DNA of 64,000 nt from Temnothorax longispinosus (GCF_030848805.1 NC_092368.1:5428441-5492440), one strand, 5' to 3'; positions 11,506 to 24,784 are shown, counted from the stretch's first letter. The notes: a model not told the origin generated them from the letters alone. A program made the numbers and translations.

Positions 11506-12935
11506 CTGCAACCAGAAACGGTCGCGACCATTTCTTCACTCCTCTTTGCATTCGCCTTCTTTTCCCCCGGTGACATCTGGCGACTCAAAATTAGCGTAAA
11601 AATTATTCGTCACAGATCGAATTCGTCGGAGTCGGCTTCAACTTCGGCCAGCGCACGGAAGAGGAAAGGCGGGGAGGCAGACATGCATTGTGCATTGTCG
11701 TCGGATAAACGCGAGGATGAAGAGACCGTTCCTCCCTCGGGTGAGGCTTTGCTGCTAGGTCTACCTTTTTGGTTTACCTGCGTGGATATCGCCGCGCATA
11801 TACCGCACATTGAATGCGGGATCCGGGTGGGCCGCGTGTGCGCAAGGAACCGTAAAGCGGTACTAATTTCTCGAGGAGGGGTAAAAAGCGGCCGAGGATC
11901 GCTCTACGCCGCTACGTTGGAAATGAGATTTCCCGAGGAGGATGTCGCCTCCGCACACCACTGTCGCTGCGAGTCCTTAAGATAAAGAACGACCGCACCT
12001 GGCTCGTCGCGTCCTTCGGGGGAAGAGACCCCATCGGGATGGGGAAGTCTCGTGAAAGGGGTGGTAGAGGAGAAGAGACGGAGAGCCCCGGTGTACCGTC
12101 GCGCCGCGCCGCGCCACGCCGCTGTGGAAACGTCCTAATAAAATCAGGCGAATTAATCTAATCTCACGTAGGATCCCTCGGGCTGCGGTACAAAGGACCG
12201 GCGCCCCGAGCCGGGTAATTCAATATGATTCGACAAACAGTTTAACGGAGATTACGCCGAGTGTAACTGAGCGGAAGTAATTGGCTCTGCCCTTTCTCCT
12301 CATTCGTGCCCTCCTCTCTTTTTCTATCCTATCGCGGTGTGTCCTCGGAGACACGATTTTTACCTACCGATTACTGCCCAGAGGGACGGCTTATGGCGTA
12401 AAAATAGGGGATCGTTTCTACTTCTTTCTCGGAGTGTAATGGAAGTGTAATGGGCGCGCGACGGCGGTTGATTCTTTAGCTGTTCACGTAACGGAATCAA
12501 GCCGGGTATTTGTAAAGAAATTCCGAGTTCTCTTTGGAACTTGGTCGCACTTTGGAAGCTAAATAAGAAGTTCCTTCAATCGTATAATTTTTTTGATACG
12601 GATCTGTATAATCCAATATAAGAAAATTTTATTTAAAAACTTATAAAACTCTTATGAAATATTATCTTAAATTTTCTAATGCACATTGTAGATATTGATT
12701 ACTAATATTGATTGGGTCACTGATGTGATTTGATATAAAATACAGTTATAATAAGTAGTAATGACCACATGATAATAATATCGATATATAGATCCAGAGG
12801 CATTATAAGTTAAAAAAAAAAAAAATTCTGTCAGTCACACTTGAGTATAACATATGTATAATATATATAATCATATCATGTCCAAAGTTCGATATGCCAC
12901 AATTGATAACGCTCAGTGAGAGATGATACCTCACA
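11506..12935. other. Anonymous GC-rich region with a small hairpin
   Basis: CpG-rich from 11600 to 12300, with overlapping open frames on both strands (11610-11985) that show no domain. A compact hairpin sits at about 12027-12054, where CCCCATC and GATGGGG pair across 2 nt. From 12550 the sequence is AT-rich. No gene is supported. Confidence 0.45.
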
Positions 12936-13008
12936 GTTGCTTCGCCGTCGCCTGATGCCTCCCAAGCCTCCTTTTCTCAGATTCCCTCGTTACACTCACT
13001 CGTATGAA
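12936..13008 (-). repeat. Dispersed repeat copy A (shared with 52231)
   Basis: 27 bp (12936-12962) are identical to 52231-52257, and weaker similarity continues for about 45 bp more. On the minus strand this reads as an exon-like segment encoding EASGDGEAT in one frame, followed by a donor-like GTGAGG at 12929-12934. The second copy has GTGAGT in the corresponding position. This could be a transposon-derived exon fragment or a duplicated genuine exon. Confidence 0.5.
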
Positions 13009-13009
13009 C

Positions 13010-16000
13010 GCAAAATTGTTTGACAATTTGTTCGCGTAATCGACGAAGCTTTAGCGATGGTAAACTTCATCTATGCGACTTTTATTTCTTTAATATTGAA
13101 AATCACTGCTATTAATAAACATATATCAGTAATAAAATATGATAGTCATACATGCGAAAATAATTCACTGTTAAAAAAAAATTAAATTTTATCAATAAAA
13201 ATTCTTACACAAATAAAAATGTCCCTCAATTTATCATGAAACTTGAGTAATTTTATTATAATTACGCATAAATATGTTTTATTAAATCCTCAAATATAAA
13301 AACCCTCTTATTAATATTATACATTGCATACTTGAGATTGTAATTTTATGAAAATTTTGCGTAATACATTATTATAATATATTATTCAATTTCGCAATTC
13401 CCGCAAATGTGCGGATGCAAACAACCGAGCTCAATTAATTTAATTTATTTCTGTATAATTATAACCGTAAAAAAAGCGTTGTAACAGATATCCCCCATAT
13501 TATTCAATCCACAATATTTGTAATTCTTATAATCGTGAAAGCTCTGTGATATAATTGGCCAGAATTCAATATGTTTTATACGATAAATGGTTGTCTAAAT
13601 GAAATATGACGGCAACAATTTAGAAAAAAAATCAAACTTACAAATACAGAGGTTTCAAAAAATTGTAAAAATTACGGAAAATTATTCATTGTGTGGATAT
13701 AGTGGATTGTAATCATTTATTGAATTCCGGAATAAAACGGTATCTATTTCTTTCAATCAAGATTTTTAAGCGCTGTCAAATTTGAAGCTCGATTTTTTTG
13801 CATATGTTTTTGTTATTATTATTATGTACAATTCATTGTATTGAAAAATAATGATCATGTCCATAAAGATACTAGAAAAATGAGAGTAAAAACAAGTATT
13901 TTAGAAAATTAACTGAAAAGGGTTCGTGCTGCAGGGTTAAGCGCATAATCAATCTTCATTACCAGAAGCACGGTTAGCTTTAAACGGTCGTCTATTAATC
14001 GCTTAGGACACGTTCCGCGTTAGTTGACGGAAGTGTTACGGAATGAACGGTACATTTTGCCGCGCGCGGCCGCGCCGCGCCAACGATATTGCCGTTTTAT
14101 TCTGAACCGGCGGAACCGCGGCACGAAACCCAGCCACTTCCCGCTCGGGACGTACACCCGCAATCGCACATACATGTACATACGATGTATATACCCAGAG
14201 GTAAATAGCAAATACGTGCGCGAAGTGCATAGCGACGAGTTATCGCGGCGAACACAATTTCGCCGGCGTTTTCTGTTCGTACGAGCTACAAAGCCGACGT
14301 GGCTGGGGAAACGCCGCGAATTCCGTCCATATACCAAATATTTTCATATTCCATTCGCGACTGCTGCTCCGTTCTCTCTTCCCCTCTTCCCCCCCTTCTC
14401 TCTCTCTCTCGCTCTCTCTCTCTCCCACTTTTATTCACCCCTTCCGTCGTGCTATCTTCGTCCTCTCTTGCTCTACGGCCGATACCAAAGGGTATTGGGA
14501 TTTATAAGGAGGAACGAAAACTTCGCCTTCCCTCTTTTCCCTCAGCGGGAGGAGGAAAAGCAATTTAAATTCCGATCGTTCATAAAGCGGAACGTCTCCC
14601 TCTCTTTCTCTCACTCTTCTCCTCCGTCTCGCTATTTTCATCCCCGTGGGCCCCCGCTTTACTCTTAAGCTTTCTTTCGCCTCGCGGCTCTTGCCCCCTT
14701 CTCCTTCCGCCTTCGTTATTTTGGAACGCGGCTTTTGGTACTCGCGAAGAATGAAAGCGCGCGAAGAAGAGACATAAGAGTGTCTCGAGAGAATGATAGT
14801 TCTGGCTCAATACACGTCAAACACAGGCGAGTTATTGTTATTGTACGAGCGGTGGTGTTTAAAACCGATATCTCCATCCTCAATAAAATAAATAAGTAAA
14901 AGTATATATCATATGTTTAATACATGAGAAAAATACATGAGAAAAATCAAACTTCTTAGCCTGTTGTAAAAAAATCCAGTTACTTTGGATCTTTGAGAGT
15001 TATGACTCAGATAATTAAAAACATCTATACAAAAATAAAAATGTGACAATACAATATAACAGTGTAATAAAAATACAAGTTTGTTAGCCTCATTGGATGT
15101 TCCCTGTAACAATAATTAGCCTCTTTCGATCAGATTGTCTTTAGAATGTACTTTGAATCCAACTGACTGATTGAACATTTTCAGCCAAGCTAGTTTAGAA
15201 TCTCTGACACGCATATTTGCAACGCCTTACGTATAAATAAAACCAAAAAGCGCATTCGAAAATCCGGAGAAAAGTATGACACATACGGGCACGTAGATAT
15301 GTACATATATATGATTCCTTTTCCGCCCTTCGCGTTTCGGTGGAAGGGGGGATGAAAGAGAATGCAGAGAGAGAAAAGCGATTACGGTTATTTCTCGTGG
15401 GAGAACACGCGCTCTTCTCCTCCGTCCCCTCTACCTTGCTGCCGTTGTTGCTAATGGATCACATCTCTGAATTTCCCTGACATTACGTCCCTCATGTAAG
15501 ATTTGAAGCGGAGTCCGTCTCTCTGCCCATCGAGACTATGCGAGCTAATCTCTACGACTCGAACGATAATTCTCCTTCCAGTTTCATCTCCTCCCCCCGC
15601 ACCTTTTCATCTGAACATATTTAATACGCACATAATGCGTAGACAAAAGTGACGTCGCAGAAATTCTATAGGATTTCCTGCTCCTTTACTTTTATATATA
15701 AACTGCATCGAGTTTTCAGATTTTCGATTATTTTCAAATTCTTTGAATATTTCTAATCTTTATATTGCAATTAACATAAACTTTTGCCTAAAGAATTTTT
15801 AGAAGCTCATTGAATCCGTTAATCCATAATTATATTAAAATTAAAACATCGGTGCAATTTGAATGTCGTCCTCGAGTTTTAATATAAATTATGGCAGGCA
15901 ACTATATTTTATAACGATCCTCTCGCTCCAAAAATATCTCATTAACGAGATGGATTAATTCACAAGACCCGACCAGTTTCGCTCGCACCTCCGATTTCCC

Positions 16001-16090
16001 TTTTCCTTGCTTAAACATATCGCACGCTTCTTGGAAGGATTATACGCGCGTATATGCTTGCGCTCTTTTGATACAACTCGTTAGTCGGCA
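13010..16090. other. Anonymous region
   Basis: 13010-13950 is strongly AT-rich with poly-A/T runs. 14020-14810 is GC- and pyrimidine-rich; its open frames (such as 14024-14668 plus) are serine/leucine/phenylalanine-biased because of the CT tracts and show no domain. 14880-16090 is mixed. No gene or RNA is supported. Confidence 0.45.
14398..14425. repeat. (CT)n microsatellite
   Basis: A run of CT dinucleotides with one CGCT interruption, inside a broader pyrimidine tract (14370-14430). Confidence 0.85.
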
Positions 16091-16095
16091 AAAAA

Positions 16096-16669
16096 TTAAT
16101 TAAGCGCCCAAGCTGAAAGGCAAATTACGCGGTATCGGTTTCGCGATGGCGTGGGTGAATAAGAAAAATGGCGAACCCTTAGGGCTCCTTAATTAAAAGC
16201 CGTTTAGACTGGCTTTTAATTAAGGTCGTTAAAAACCAAAATTAGTGGCTCGTCCATTTTTCGAATTTGCCCAACATTCACGCGACAAACTTCCACAGTT
16301 TTCCGGAATTTATAGCGGCAAATGTCTCTGTCCATCAACGTTAATCTCTACGATCCTGGTGATAACTCTCCCTTTCGTATAACTTTCTCTCGTTCCCTGT
16401 CCATCTCTCGCATTCTCACAAGTATGCCCTCTCTTTGGAGGTGAGAAGGCATACGTAATATGTTACATGTAATGTATGCCCGCTTCATGTTTCTAATTGT
16501 AAGATACGTCGAGCCCTTAGGCGGAAACATCCGTGTTAGCTAAACTGGGAAAATGGGTCATCGAAGTTTGTAAAAATTAATTAAAATGTTCGCCGCAAAC
16601 TTTTTACGTCATTCCGAGTCACTAAAATCCACGGTGCACCTCGAGGCTCCTTACACAGTATTTAATTAA
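16096..16669. promoter_or_regulatory. Cluster of TTAATTAA sites, candidate enhancer
   Basis: Five exact copies of the palindrome TTAATTAA occur at 16096-16103, 16189-16196, 16216-16223, 16577-16584 and 16662-16669. TAATTA is the core recognised by many Antennapedia-, engrailed- and paired-class homeodomains. An 8-bp AT-only word is expected far less than once in this length at the local composition. Two of the sites form the arms of a perfect hairpin at 16187-16225. The surrounding DNA is not simply AT-rich. A cis-regulatory element is an inference; binding or conservation data are absent. Confidence 0.35.
16187..16225. repeat. Perfect inverted repeat, 15-bp arms
   Basis: CCTTAATTAAAAGCC (16187-16201) and GGCTTTTAATTAAGG (16211-16225) are exact reverse complements separated by GTTTAGACT. 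Farther out, weaker pairing is visible between GAAAAATGG on the left and CCATTTTTC on the right (about 16171-16262), so the whole may be a longer imperfect hairpin. It could be paired homeodomain sites, a decayed MITE or a precursor-like RNA hairpin. There is no match to a microRNA that I know. Confidence 0.85.
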
Positions 16670-19135
16670 AAACGTTCTCATCTTTCTGAAGCGACACGGG
16701 ATTTTTCCTCGAATAACAGTATTAACGCTGATAAAAAAATTATGTTAAAATTACTCAAAAAAATTTTAATTATAAGATAATTTGTTTGATATTATAAAAT
16801 TATTCTAAAAAATGAAGCTATCGGTTCCATCTTCAATATCGCAATTATCTTAATTGAGAAACTGAAATATGAGAAATATGAAACAATGTACGAAATTAAT
16901 CAATACCTTGATATTATAAAGCTCGATGATAATCCATCTTATGTTAACACGCATAAAAAGATAATATAGAATGTATATTATATATGTAATGCTAAGAATA
17001 AAAAATAATAAAAATTTCTCGTTGAAATATTGATCTCGATGCTCTCACGGCGAAATATCTCATCTTCCCGTGGCCAGTTCCGATAATTGAATTCGCGAGC
17101 AATAGATTGTCCCGAATTCACCCTTTCCACGTACGATTACGTTTAAATATCGAAAGTGCAGATCGGGAAGCAAATATTCACGTTGCGAGGAGAGTGGGCA
17201 AGGAGGGGGCGAGGAGGAGAGGCAAGTTTCCAGATTTGTATCCCGACGGACGTCGCGCGTTGAGCCGACGGTAAGGCTTGTCGGATTTTCGTCTCTCCCG
17301 GGCGACGTCCCGAGGGAGGAAGCCGCCGTCAGGATGGCGCGGCGGCGGCGGGCCCGGGACGAGTTTCTGGCACTTTGCAGCTCAGCGTCTGTTGAATATT
17401 TGATTGTGGACGCCCCTGGCCCCGCAACTTCCACATCGGTCGCCCATGACTCAGTGACTTGACTGAATGATTGACTGGTGCGTATCGCGCGACTGTAAGC
17501 TTTCTCTTTCGACTTTATATAAATTAAACGAGCTTGATTTATGCTTAGAGTTTGACATAGTGCCACCTTGCCTTGTAATTAAAAGAAATGATTTTGTCGT
17601 AATAAAACATTCTCTACGTTGTTATTTTAGAAAGGAAAAATTCGAATTTGCTAATGACAAAAAATTATTTTATCAAACTTCTAAGAAACGATTTAAAAAA
17701 CAGACTGAAATATTCGCAATTTACTTACTTGTTGAGAAGGAAAAAAGTAGGTACTGAATTCTAAATTTTGAACATTGCAGCGATAAAATATAATAGAATT
17801 GAAATTTATCTTTCAACGCTCGAAATTTTCTTTACGCGATTCTCTCGAATTAAACGGCTGATATAAACGTGCAAAATACAGTCTTTTGCTTCGTGCGACT
17901 CTTGAAGAAGCTCCGTCACTGCTTGAAGCTGATTAACTGTAGCCCATGCAAAATGTCCGCGCCACCCTCGCAACGAGACTGATCCCACAGTCTCACCTCA
18001 CCCTCTCGCGCAACCCTTCTCAGGCGTCTGTTCTGCTCCCTGTCCCGCCGCATCAAGTTCAATGAAACTACACAAACTACGGTGGCGGTGTTCTCAGAGA
18101 GATACCGAGTCCACCCCTTTCCCCCTCCCCCTGTCTGCAGGATAGATACGAAAGTGTGGGTGAGAGAGGTGAAAGGGATTTCACCTACGAGCAGAAAAGG
18201 AAACGGAAGCGAGGCATCGGGCTATGAAAAGGTAGCTCCGAAAGACGTGAGAGACGATAGATAGGAAGACCAGAGAAAGAAGAAGAAGGAAAGAGGAGAG
18301 GGGGGAAAGGGAGAGCGAGAAGGAGATTGATTAAAACGCCGCGGGAGTTCGGCGTTTTCCTTTCACCATTGATTCCGTTTACCGGCGGCCGCGCTGGCGC
18401 CTCTTTCACTTATCTGTCAACACTTACGTCAGCCAAAGCTCTCGAATAATGAGTTCCTCGTTTCGAGAACGATGGCGAACGGAGAAACGCGGGATGAGGC
18501 TGGGAGGGAAAAGGGTGTAGAAGGCTCGCGCGCGCGATCGGAGGTGCCGGTGAGATGAAAAAAGTTTTAGATCGAACCAAAAAGCGGCCTTTATTATTGG
18601 TGCCTTCTCCCTACCTCCTCCTTCTTCCTCCACGTTCTCATTCCCGTTTAGCGCCGAGTAACGCGAGTATTTCCATGAGAACTTTTTGACTATAATAGCA
18701 AACGCCCGGTGAAGAGAACAACCCGTCTGCTCGGTTTGTTTGCTCAGCAGGATGGTTCAAGGTGAAGAATTGTTCTCAAACTCATGATTATTGCAAATTG
18801 TCGGCATACGAAACAGTTTTAACTAACTAGGCGTCTAATGATTGAAGATTTCTTGTATATGGTGACGCATGATTTAGCGTAGCATGTTTTACGCATGAAG
18901 TATACCTTTTCGTGGTTTTACGTATGGTGAGTATGATTTACGTATGTTCTTCGTATATCGCGGAAGTTTTACGCAAAAAACGAATTTAACATAAGATTAA
19001 GCTATTTAATAAGCATGAATCTAAATTAGTTATATCTCTTTCCTACTTATATCGTAGGCGTAACTAAAACTTAAAATTGAAACAGATTGCTTAACGACAT
19101 ATTAAATTCTTCTTATGTATTTCTTGCCACTGTAG
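16670..19135. other. Anonymous region
   Basis: 16700-17040 is AT-rich. 17050-18650 is GC-richer with overlapping open frames on both strands (for example 17060-17566 minus, 168 codons), none with a recognisable domain. A possible 72-nt minus-strand exon (18428-18499, acceptor CCCTTTTCCCTCCCAG, donor GTAAGTGTT) lies in a pyrimidine/purine-biased tract and is not strongly supported. At 18885-18975 a motif of the form TTTACG(T/C)A recurs four times. Confidence 0.4.
18885..18975. repeat. Short degenerate direct repeats, TTTACG(T/C)A
   Basis: GTTTTACGCATG, GTTTTACGTATG, GATTTACGTATG and GTTTTACGCAAA occur within 90 bp at irregular spacing. This looks like a decayed short-period repeat or a cluster of related binding sites. 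Confidence 0.5.
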
Positions 19136-19172
19136 GATCATCCGGCTGCATCTGGAAGAAAAAGATTACAAA
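19136..19172 (+). CDS. Candidate 37-nt microexon
   Basis: A plus-strand acceptor TATTTCTTGCCACTGTAG is followed by 37 nt and a consensus donor GTAAGTGTTTT. All three frames are open; one reads IIRLHLEEKDYK. The flanking AT-rich sequence contrasts with the exon-like block. Very short exons cannot be supported by coding statistics, so this rests on the splice signals alone. Confidence 0.2.
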
Positions 19173-22100
19173 GTAAGTGTTTTGAACAATCAAGACATAA
19201 TAATAAAAATATATATATCTGCTTACACAAATTTTAAATAGGAAAATCAAAAGAAGCAAAAATGACTGGCCACGCTGCAAATCGTTAGTAATTAATGATT
19301 CCGTCTGTCACTCGAATGATCGGAAGGTTATTCCACGTGTGTTCATAAAGGCGTAAATTTCACATGCATGGAGAGTACCGCACGGCGCGGTCTGCTGAAT
19401 GTCTGGAACTAGTCAGATCACACACGTATCCCGACCACTTGGTGCGCAGCTCAGCGACAAGTCTGGCTCGAGGTACTCGCGTAGTTAGTGCTCGTAAGTA
19501 CGCGAGTGAATGCATATCCACACGTACAAACACACAAGCGCTCTCCTCATTAACGTCTCACTCGCAACGGCTCTCTCCGCTTCTCGGGTTTTCCCCGGTT
19601 CCATTCACTCGACGGGCTTTTCCCATTCCCCCTATCTCGCTCGTTGCACACAGTGAGAACGAGTAAAAAAAAAGAAGCTATCAAAGGCGATTAGTAAGTT
19701 GACTCTCTCGGTCATCGATTAACCGTTTTATACTAATACTAATATTTAACGTGCAGAACTGACAATGAGATACAGATATGTAATTAGAAGTTTCAACTGG
19801 AAAACTTTAAGTTCCGTTTTTGAAATATCAACTTTATTTGTTTGACAAAATATGCAACTCAACGCTATTTACAAGGACTTAATTACAATCTGCAAAGATG
19901 TTTTTCTCATGAAACGTATGAATATATTATAAATCTCCTTACTTTAATTTACGTTTTAAATATAATTAAAGTATTGATATGTAGATATACTCAACAAAGC
20001 ATTGAATGAGATCGAAAAAATGAGGTGTAACCAAATATCTTATAGTCGCTCATGTCAAATAGGCAATTTCCTTGATTCACTTTTTGACGAAAAATAACGC
20101 GGTTCTTTCTTCTGCGAAAATCGCCAAGTCAGGCAATCACTAGGATGCAATCGAGATTGAAATGGCAACCGAAGGTCTTTCCGGGTCTTTCAACCCGCGA
20201 CATTGAGACCCGCAAGGGAAAGATGGATATCACATAAATCCAGAAAGTGGAAGTGACAAATGTTATCGAAATCCTAATGCAGGACGAGTAACTTAGAATA
20301 TGATTGAAACCGCTAAAATAGGCGGTATGTATATGCGATACGCACAAAGGAAATGCTTTCACGCGAAAAGAATTTTTATCTTTCAGGAAGTAGCTTATAT
20401 ATATCCAATAAATGCTGCTGTCCAATAATTCTCAGAACACATCTTCCGTCCAGTAACTGTCGCGATTCAACAACAGTGAGCGTCAAAGTCTTTTAAAACT
20501 TTTCCCTTCTTTTTCCGAGCACCGTCATCTCGCAGAAAACGTACCTAGAGCTACAGCGTGATTCTTTGTGTGTGACTTCACGTAGAAGAGTTCACCACAT
20601 AACCGGCACGAATGGGTTGACCGTTCTTTTGAAACTCTTTCGAAGCAAGGGTGCGGAGTGTTGTAAAAAATTAGACGCGCGCCCAGGGGACGATGCGACT
20701 TGACGAGATATAATGCTATGCTATTTCTTACGTGATCGTATCTCGCAGTATAACGCGACTAGAAAGGGAAAATAAGCGCGCGTAAGGGTGACGACAGTGG
20801 CGTTACGATAAAACGGGGCTGGATGGCTTTCACGCCGAATAATAGGATGTTTTATGCCAGACTGGCGATATCGCGGTCACAATGTGCCTGCGGATATGCG
20901 GGGGTGGAGCTCGCTGATAAATATTCAACCCTATCGTTCCTTCCGCGCGGGATGTCGGTTAGGAAGAGCCGACGCGTTTCCGTGATCTTGATCGATTACT
21001 ACACGAAAGAAAAGCGAAGGGCACGAGGAATGCGAAAGGGCTTCTGGCGACGTAAAAGAAGACGATCGTCACTTATGGTAACTTCCCACAATAGACGAAT
21101 TTTGTAACTTTGCGTATCGAGCAGATTGACAGAATTGAAATCGATCTTCTTCCGAAATCTTTTGATCCCCTAACGATAATTCTCTTTTCGATAAAGCTAA
21201 TGAGGTATTCAGCATGATCATACCGCGATTTAGCGTATAGCTCGATCGAGCCAAGGGAATACACCGTGGGAAGTCGATTATTCGAATTAATGGGAGACGA
21301 TAGAGAATGCTCGGGTAATCGATATTTCGGTTAATGGACCAATCTTTAGCGTGGAATTGCAAGTGCTCGGTAAAAGCACTGCGATAATGACGATGTCGTT
21401 TATTGTAGATTTATTTTCGTAAGAAACAGATAAAATGGAAATCAGTTTAATGAGAAATTATTTAAGAATTAAAATTATAGATGAGCTATTTGAAAAAAAT
21501 AATACCTTAATTATATTATAGGGAAAAGTATCACATTTTTTTTATTGTAACACTTAAAAATTAAATTTATTTACAAATATTTACGTAATAATTTTTTCAC
21601 ATATAGATATGTAAAAGATTATAAAAAGTGACAATATAAATGAATATCGATGTGATAAAAATATAGTAATAAAAAAATAGTCTCTTTTTTCTCTCCTTGT
21701 CTTTCTATTATAAATGGTATCATTTATTCCATAATATAATAATTAAAAATAAAGTTTATTTTCCTAGAATTTTGATTATTATTATTACATATTTGATAGT
21801 ATAGCATTACATTACATTCCGTATCATGAACTTCACTTCGCGCCATTAGACGTCTGTTTCCATTTTTTCAATAAGCAGATTTCCCGATAATAATAGCATT
21901 ATTCGAAACGGTTCGAAGAACCGTTCATGCGGATTATCGGTATTTTGACATATTGCATGGTGGAAAATCGATACGTCCCGTCAGATAAAGGTCTACGAAT
22001 GGACACTTAAGAATGGAGAGACAGTATCTCTGGACGACATAAAACGTCCTGGCAGTTGACACGTGAAATCTGATGGACACATGGCCAAGGGACTCGCCGA

Positions 22101-24784
22101 TTCCCCCATTTGTACCACTTTTCACCATACATTTTGTTCCCCGTAAATATAATTGGCCGTTCCCCTCAGACGGGATTAAGTGATCAAATACGATTTCTCT
22201 ATCACAGTAAAACTCGTTTTTTCATGAAATTTTTGCGGAATAAAAATTTAATCGACTATAATACAGATTGACATTAATGCAATTTCAAAGCTTTTTTCTC
22301 TTTTAGTTTACAGTTTTGGCTAAAAAGAAAATATAAATCATAGATAACGCGATTGATGTGCGAATCATTCCTTATCTCAAAATCGCAATTTTATCAACAC
22401 CATAAGAAAATATGATCGAATGATACTAGCCGACACAGTCGCGAATTTAGTGTTAATGTTGAAATCTTTACTTCTATGGCTACTCACATTTCATTCGCGG
22501 CAACACGGGCGAATCTAAAACGAATCGAAATATTTTATGTCTCTCACATCGCGCGAGGAGCATAATTCCAAGTGGCTTTTACTAGCTGACTTTTATTAAG
22601 ATCACGAGTTGTCTCGCGTTGCTAATGGTGGTGTTGTCACGAAAACTTCCGCGTCTCCGAGACAACGACCGGTGTCTGGTATCTCGTACTCTTTTACGTA
22701 GAACCTCCGTGCGCTGCCGAGGGAAAGCAGCGCCTGATTTATGCTACCGAGCGGCATCACGCGCCATTGTTCTTTATCGATTTGATCAGCTGCGTTGCCT
22801 TATCAAGAGACGTAATGCGTGGAACGTTGTAATAAGGACACACTCCCGCGTATTTCAACTGCTTTACTGCAAGTAATAATGCCGGTAGTGCGATATTTCA
22901 CTGGTGCTCCTTTTATCTCGATTGTCGGTTACAGGGTGTCTCGGAGCGGAGCTACAATAGTGCTGAGTCGCAATGACGAGAATGCAATCTCGAGAAGAGC
23001 GCATAAAAATAGCGTCTACTCTAGACATAGAAAATTTTCAAGAAAATATCTTTAGTTATCAGTATCAATGTGGAGAAAGAAATGCATGTCCAAGTCACGA
23101 TTTTGTGGAACTTATTTAATATTCTTGCACAATTCTAATTTAATTTTGATTGAGATAAAATTGGAAAACGATTTAATTTCTTATTTTTAATATTTCTTTT
23201 TAAATGTTGTATTTCAATGACAATACAGAGAAATTAATCCACATTTTAATTGTGACTTTCGAGAAAATATTTGCAGTATTACAGTTTAATTAATATTCCA
23301 GAAATACGAATCGTCCATTGTAATTTTAACCGAAATCTTTTTCATTAGTTAAAGCGATATCATTTCAATAATGATAAAAGGAAGTTAATATAAATCTGAA
23401 TAGCAATTTGATTCAGTAAATATTTGAGGCGCACATTGCATATGAATCAAAATGCCCAAGTTATATAATTACTGTCTCTTTTGCTTTCTACACTTTCTTC
23501 ATAATAACTTCAAAATACTGTATCGTTCTCTTAACTTTCTCGTAACTTTTGAATAAATTACAACTATTTCTATTTGCTATATTAATGAAATTCTTAACAT
23601 TAAAATTTAGTCAGTGTTTCCACAACTTGTTTAAAACTTTATTGTAAATTTATTTACAGTTACGCGTAAACGTAGTTGTTTAATTATTATTTTTCCATAA
23701 GTTTTAATGAGCGTTATCGTTTTTGTAATGATATATATACACACAAGGCCTATAGCGAGTCCTAATTATAAGCTTTAAAGAATTTTATGCAGCTGTAATT
23801 TAAATTCTTTTTTAAACTACAAATATTGAGCTATCATAAATATCTGATTTACTAATTTTTATTTTAATTAAAATAAAATGTCACCGTTATATATTTCATC
23901 CGTTCGAGTCACTTATCTTTTTTAATTAATGTTATGTCGTCTTTCTCTCCCTTCGAAGTTTTGATCATTTGAAAATAAGTATGAAAAGCACGGTTTCACG
24001 ATAATGATGGTGAAAAGTTTTACGACACAATTCCTTCGAGTTTACTCGTAAAGTTTAATATGCCTGTAATAAAGCCCCGACTTTAGAAACTATTTTGCGA
24101 AACATAAACACGTTAATAGAAATGTTACTGACATGTGTCGTTCGGAAGGATCAATATAAACTCGATTGCGTGGCTCCATCTTTTTTATTGTATGAATATT
24201 AAATATATATAGTTTTTTTTGTGGGAAAAAAAACTTAGGGACATGTGCCGCAATTTTACGTTTTAAACACATAAGACTTATCTCTCTGGCTCAGGTGCCG
24301 AAAATACATGTCCTTAACAAATGAGTGTGTTTATTATCATTTTGTATTGGCTTCCCTAGATTACGAGTAAGCCCCATATATTTCGTGCTTAATTGGCACA
24401 TAGAGAGCGCTGTGTAAAACACCCTTATACGAAGAGCGAAAGCGTGCACCCAGCTGATGAGACCTGAAGATCGGACCGGGTCGAGAATGAATTACGTGCC
24501 ACCGAATTAATAAATTTTTTATGAGCATAGAGAAGGGAGGGACTGACCGAGATTCGCAGATACGACACGACATTTCCCCGCAGTCAGCAGAATGATTAGA
24601 TCACGAGCGGTTCGTTCTTCGGCCGTCTTATTTTGACACGTGTCGGCTATTTTAATTTCTTTGGATTCTGTCCACGCAATATTTGAAAATAGATATTTAA
24701 TAGCGTTTGCCAAGTCGAATATGTATGAAAGTATTAGTATTCAAAAATAAATACTAAAATAATAGTAATATATTAGTTGCAAGA
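19173..24784. other. Anonymous region
   Basis: A CpG-rich patch at 19360-19680 contains a donor-like GTAAGT at 19494 after GAGGTACTCGCGTAGTTAGT, and could be a 5' exon. It has no further support. 20823-21107 (plus, 94 codons) is an ATG-started open frame rich in Arg/Lys with no domain. A palindromic AACGGTTC-GAA-GAACCGTT sits at 21907-21925. 21400-21830 and 23040-24350 are strongly AT-rich. No gene is supported. Confidence 0.4.

Noticed and set aside
14024..14668. 214-codon plus-strand open frame
   Set aside because: Composition is set by CT-rich tracts, both strands are open in several frames, and no domain or splice context supports it.
17060..17566. 168-codon minus-strand open frame
   Set aside because: No domain, and the GC-rich core explains the absence of stops.
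18428..18499. 72-nt minus-strand exon (acceptor CCCTTTTCCCTCCCAG, donor GTAAGT)
   Set aside because: Sits in a purine/pyrimidine-biased tract where such signals arise easily; two frames are open and neither looks distinctive.
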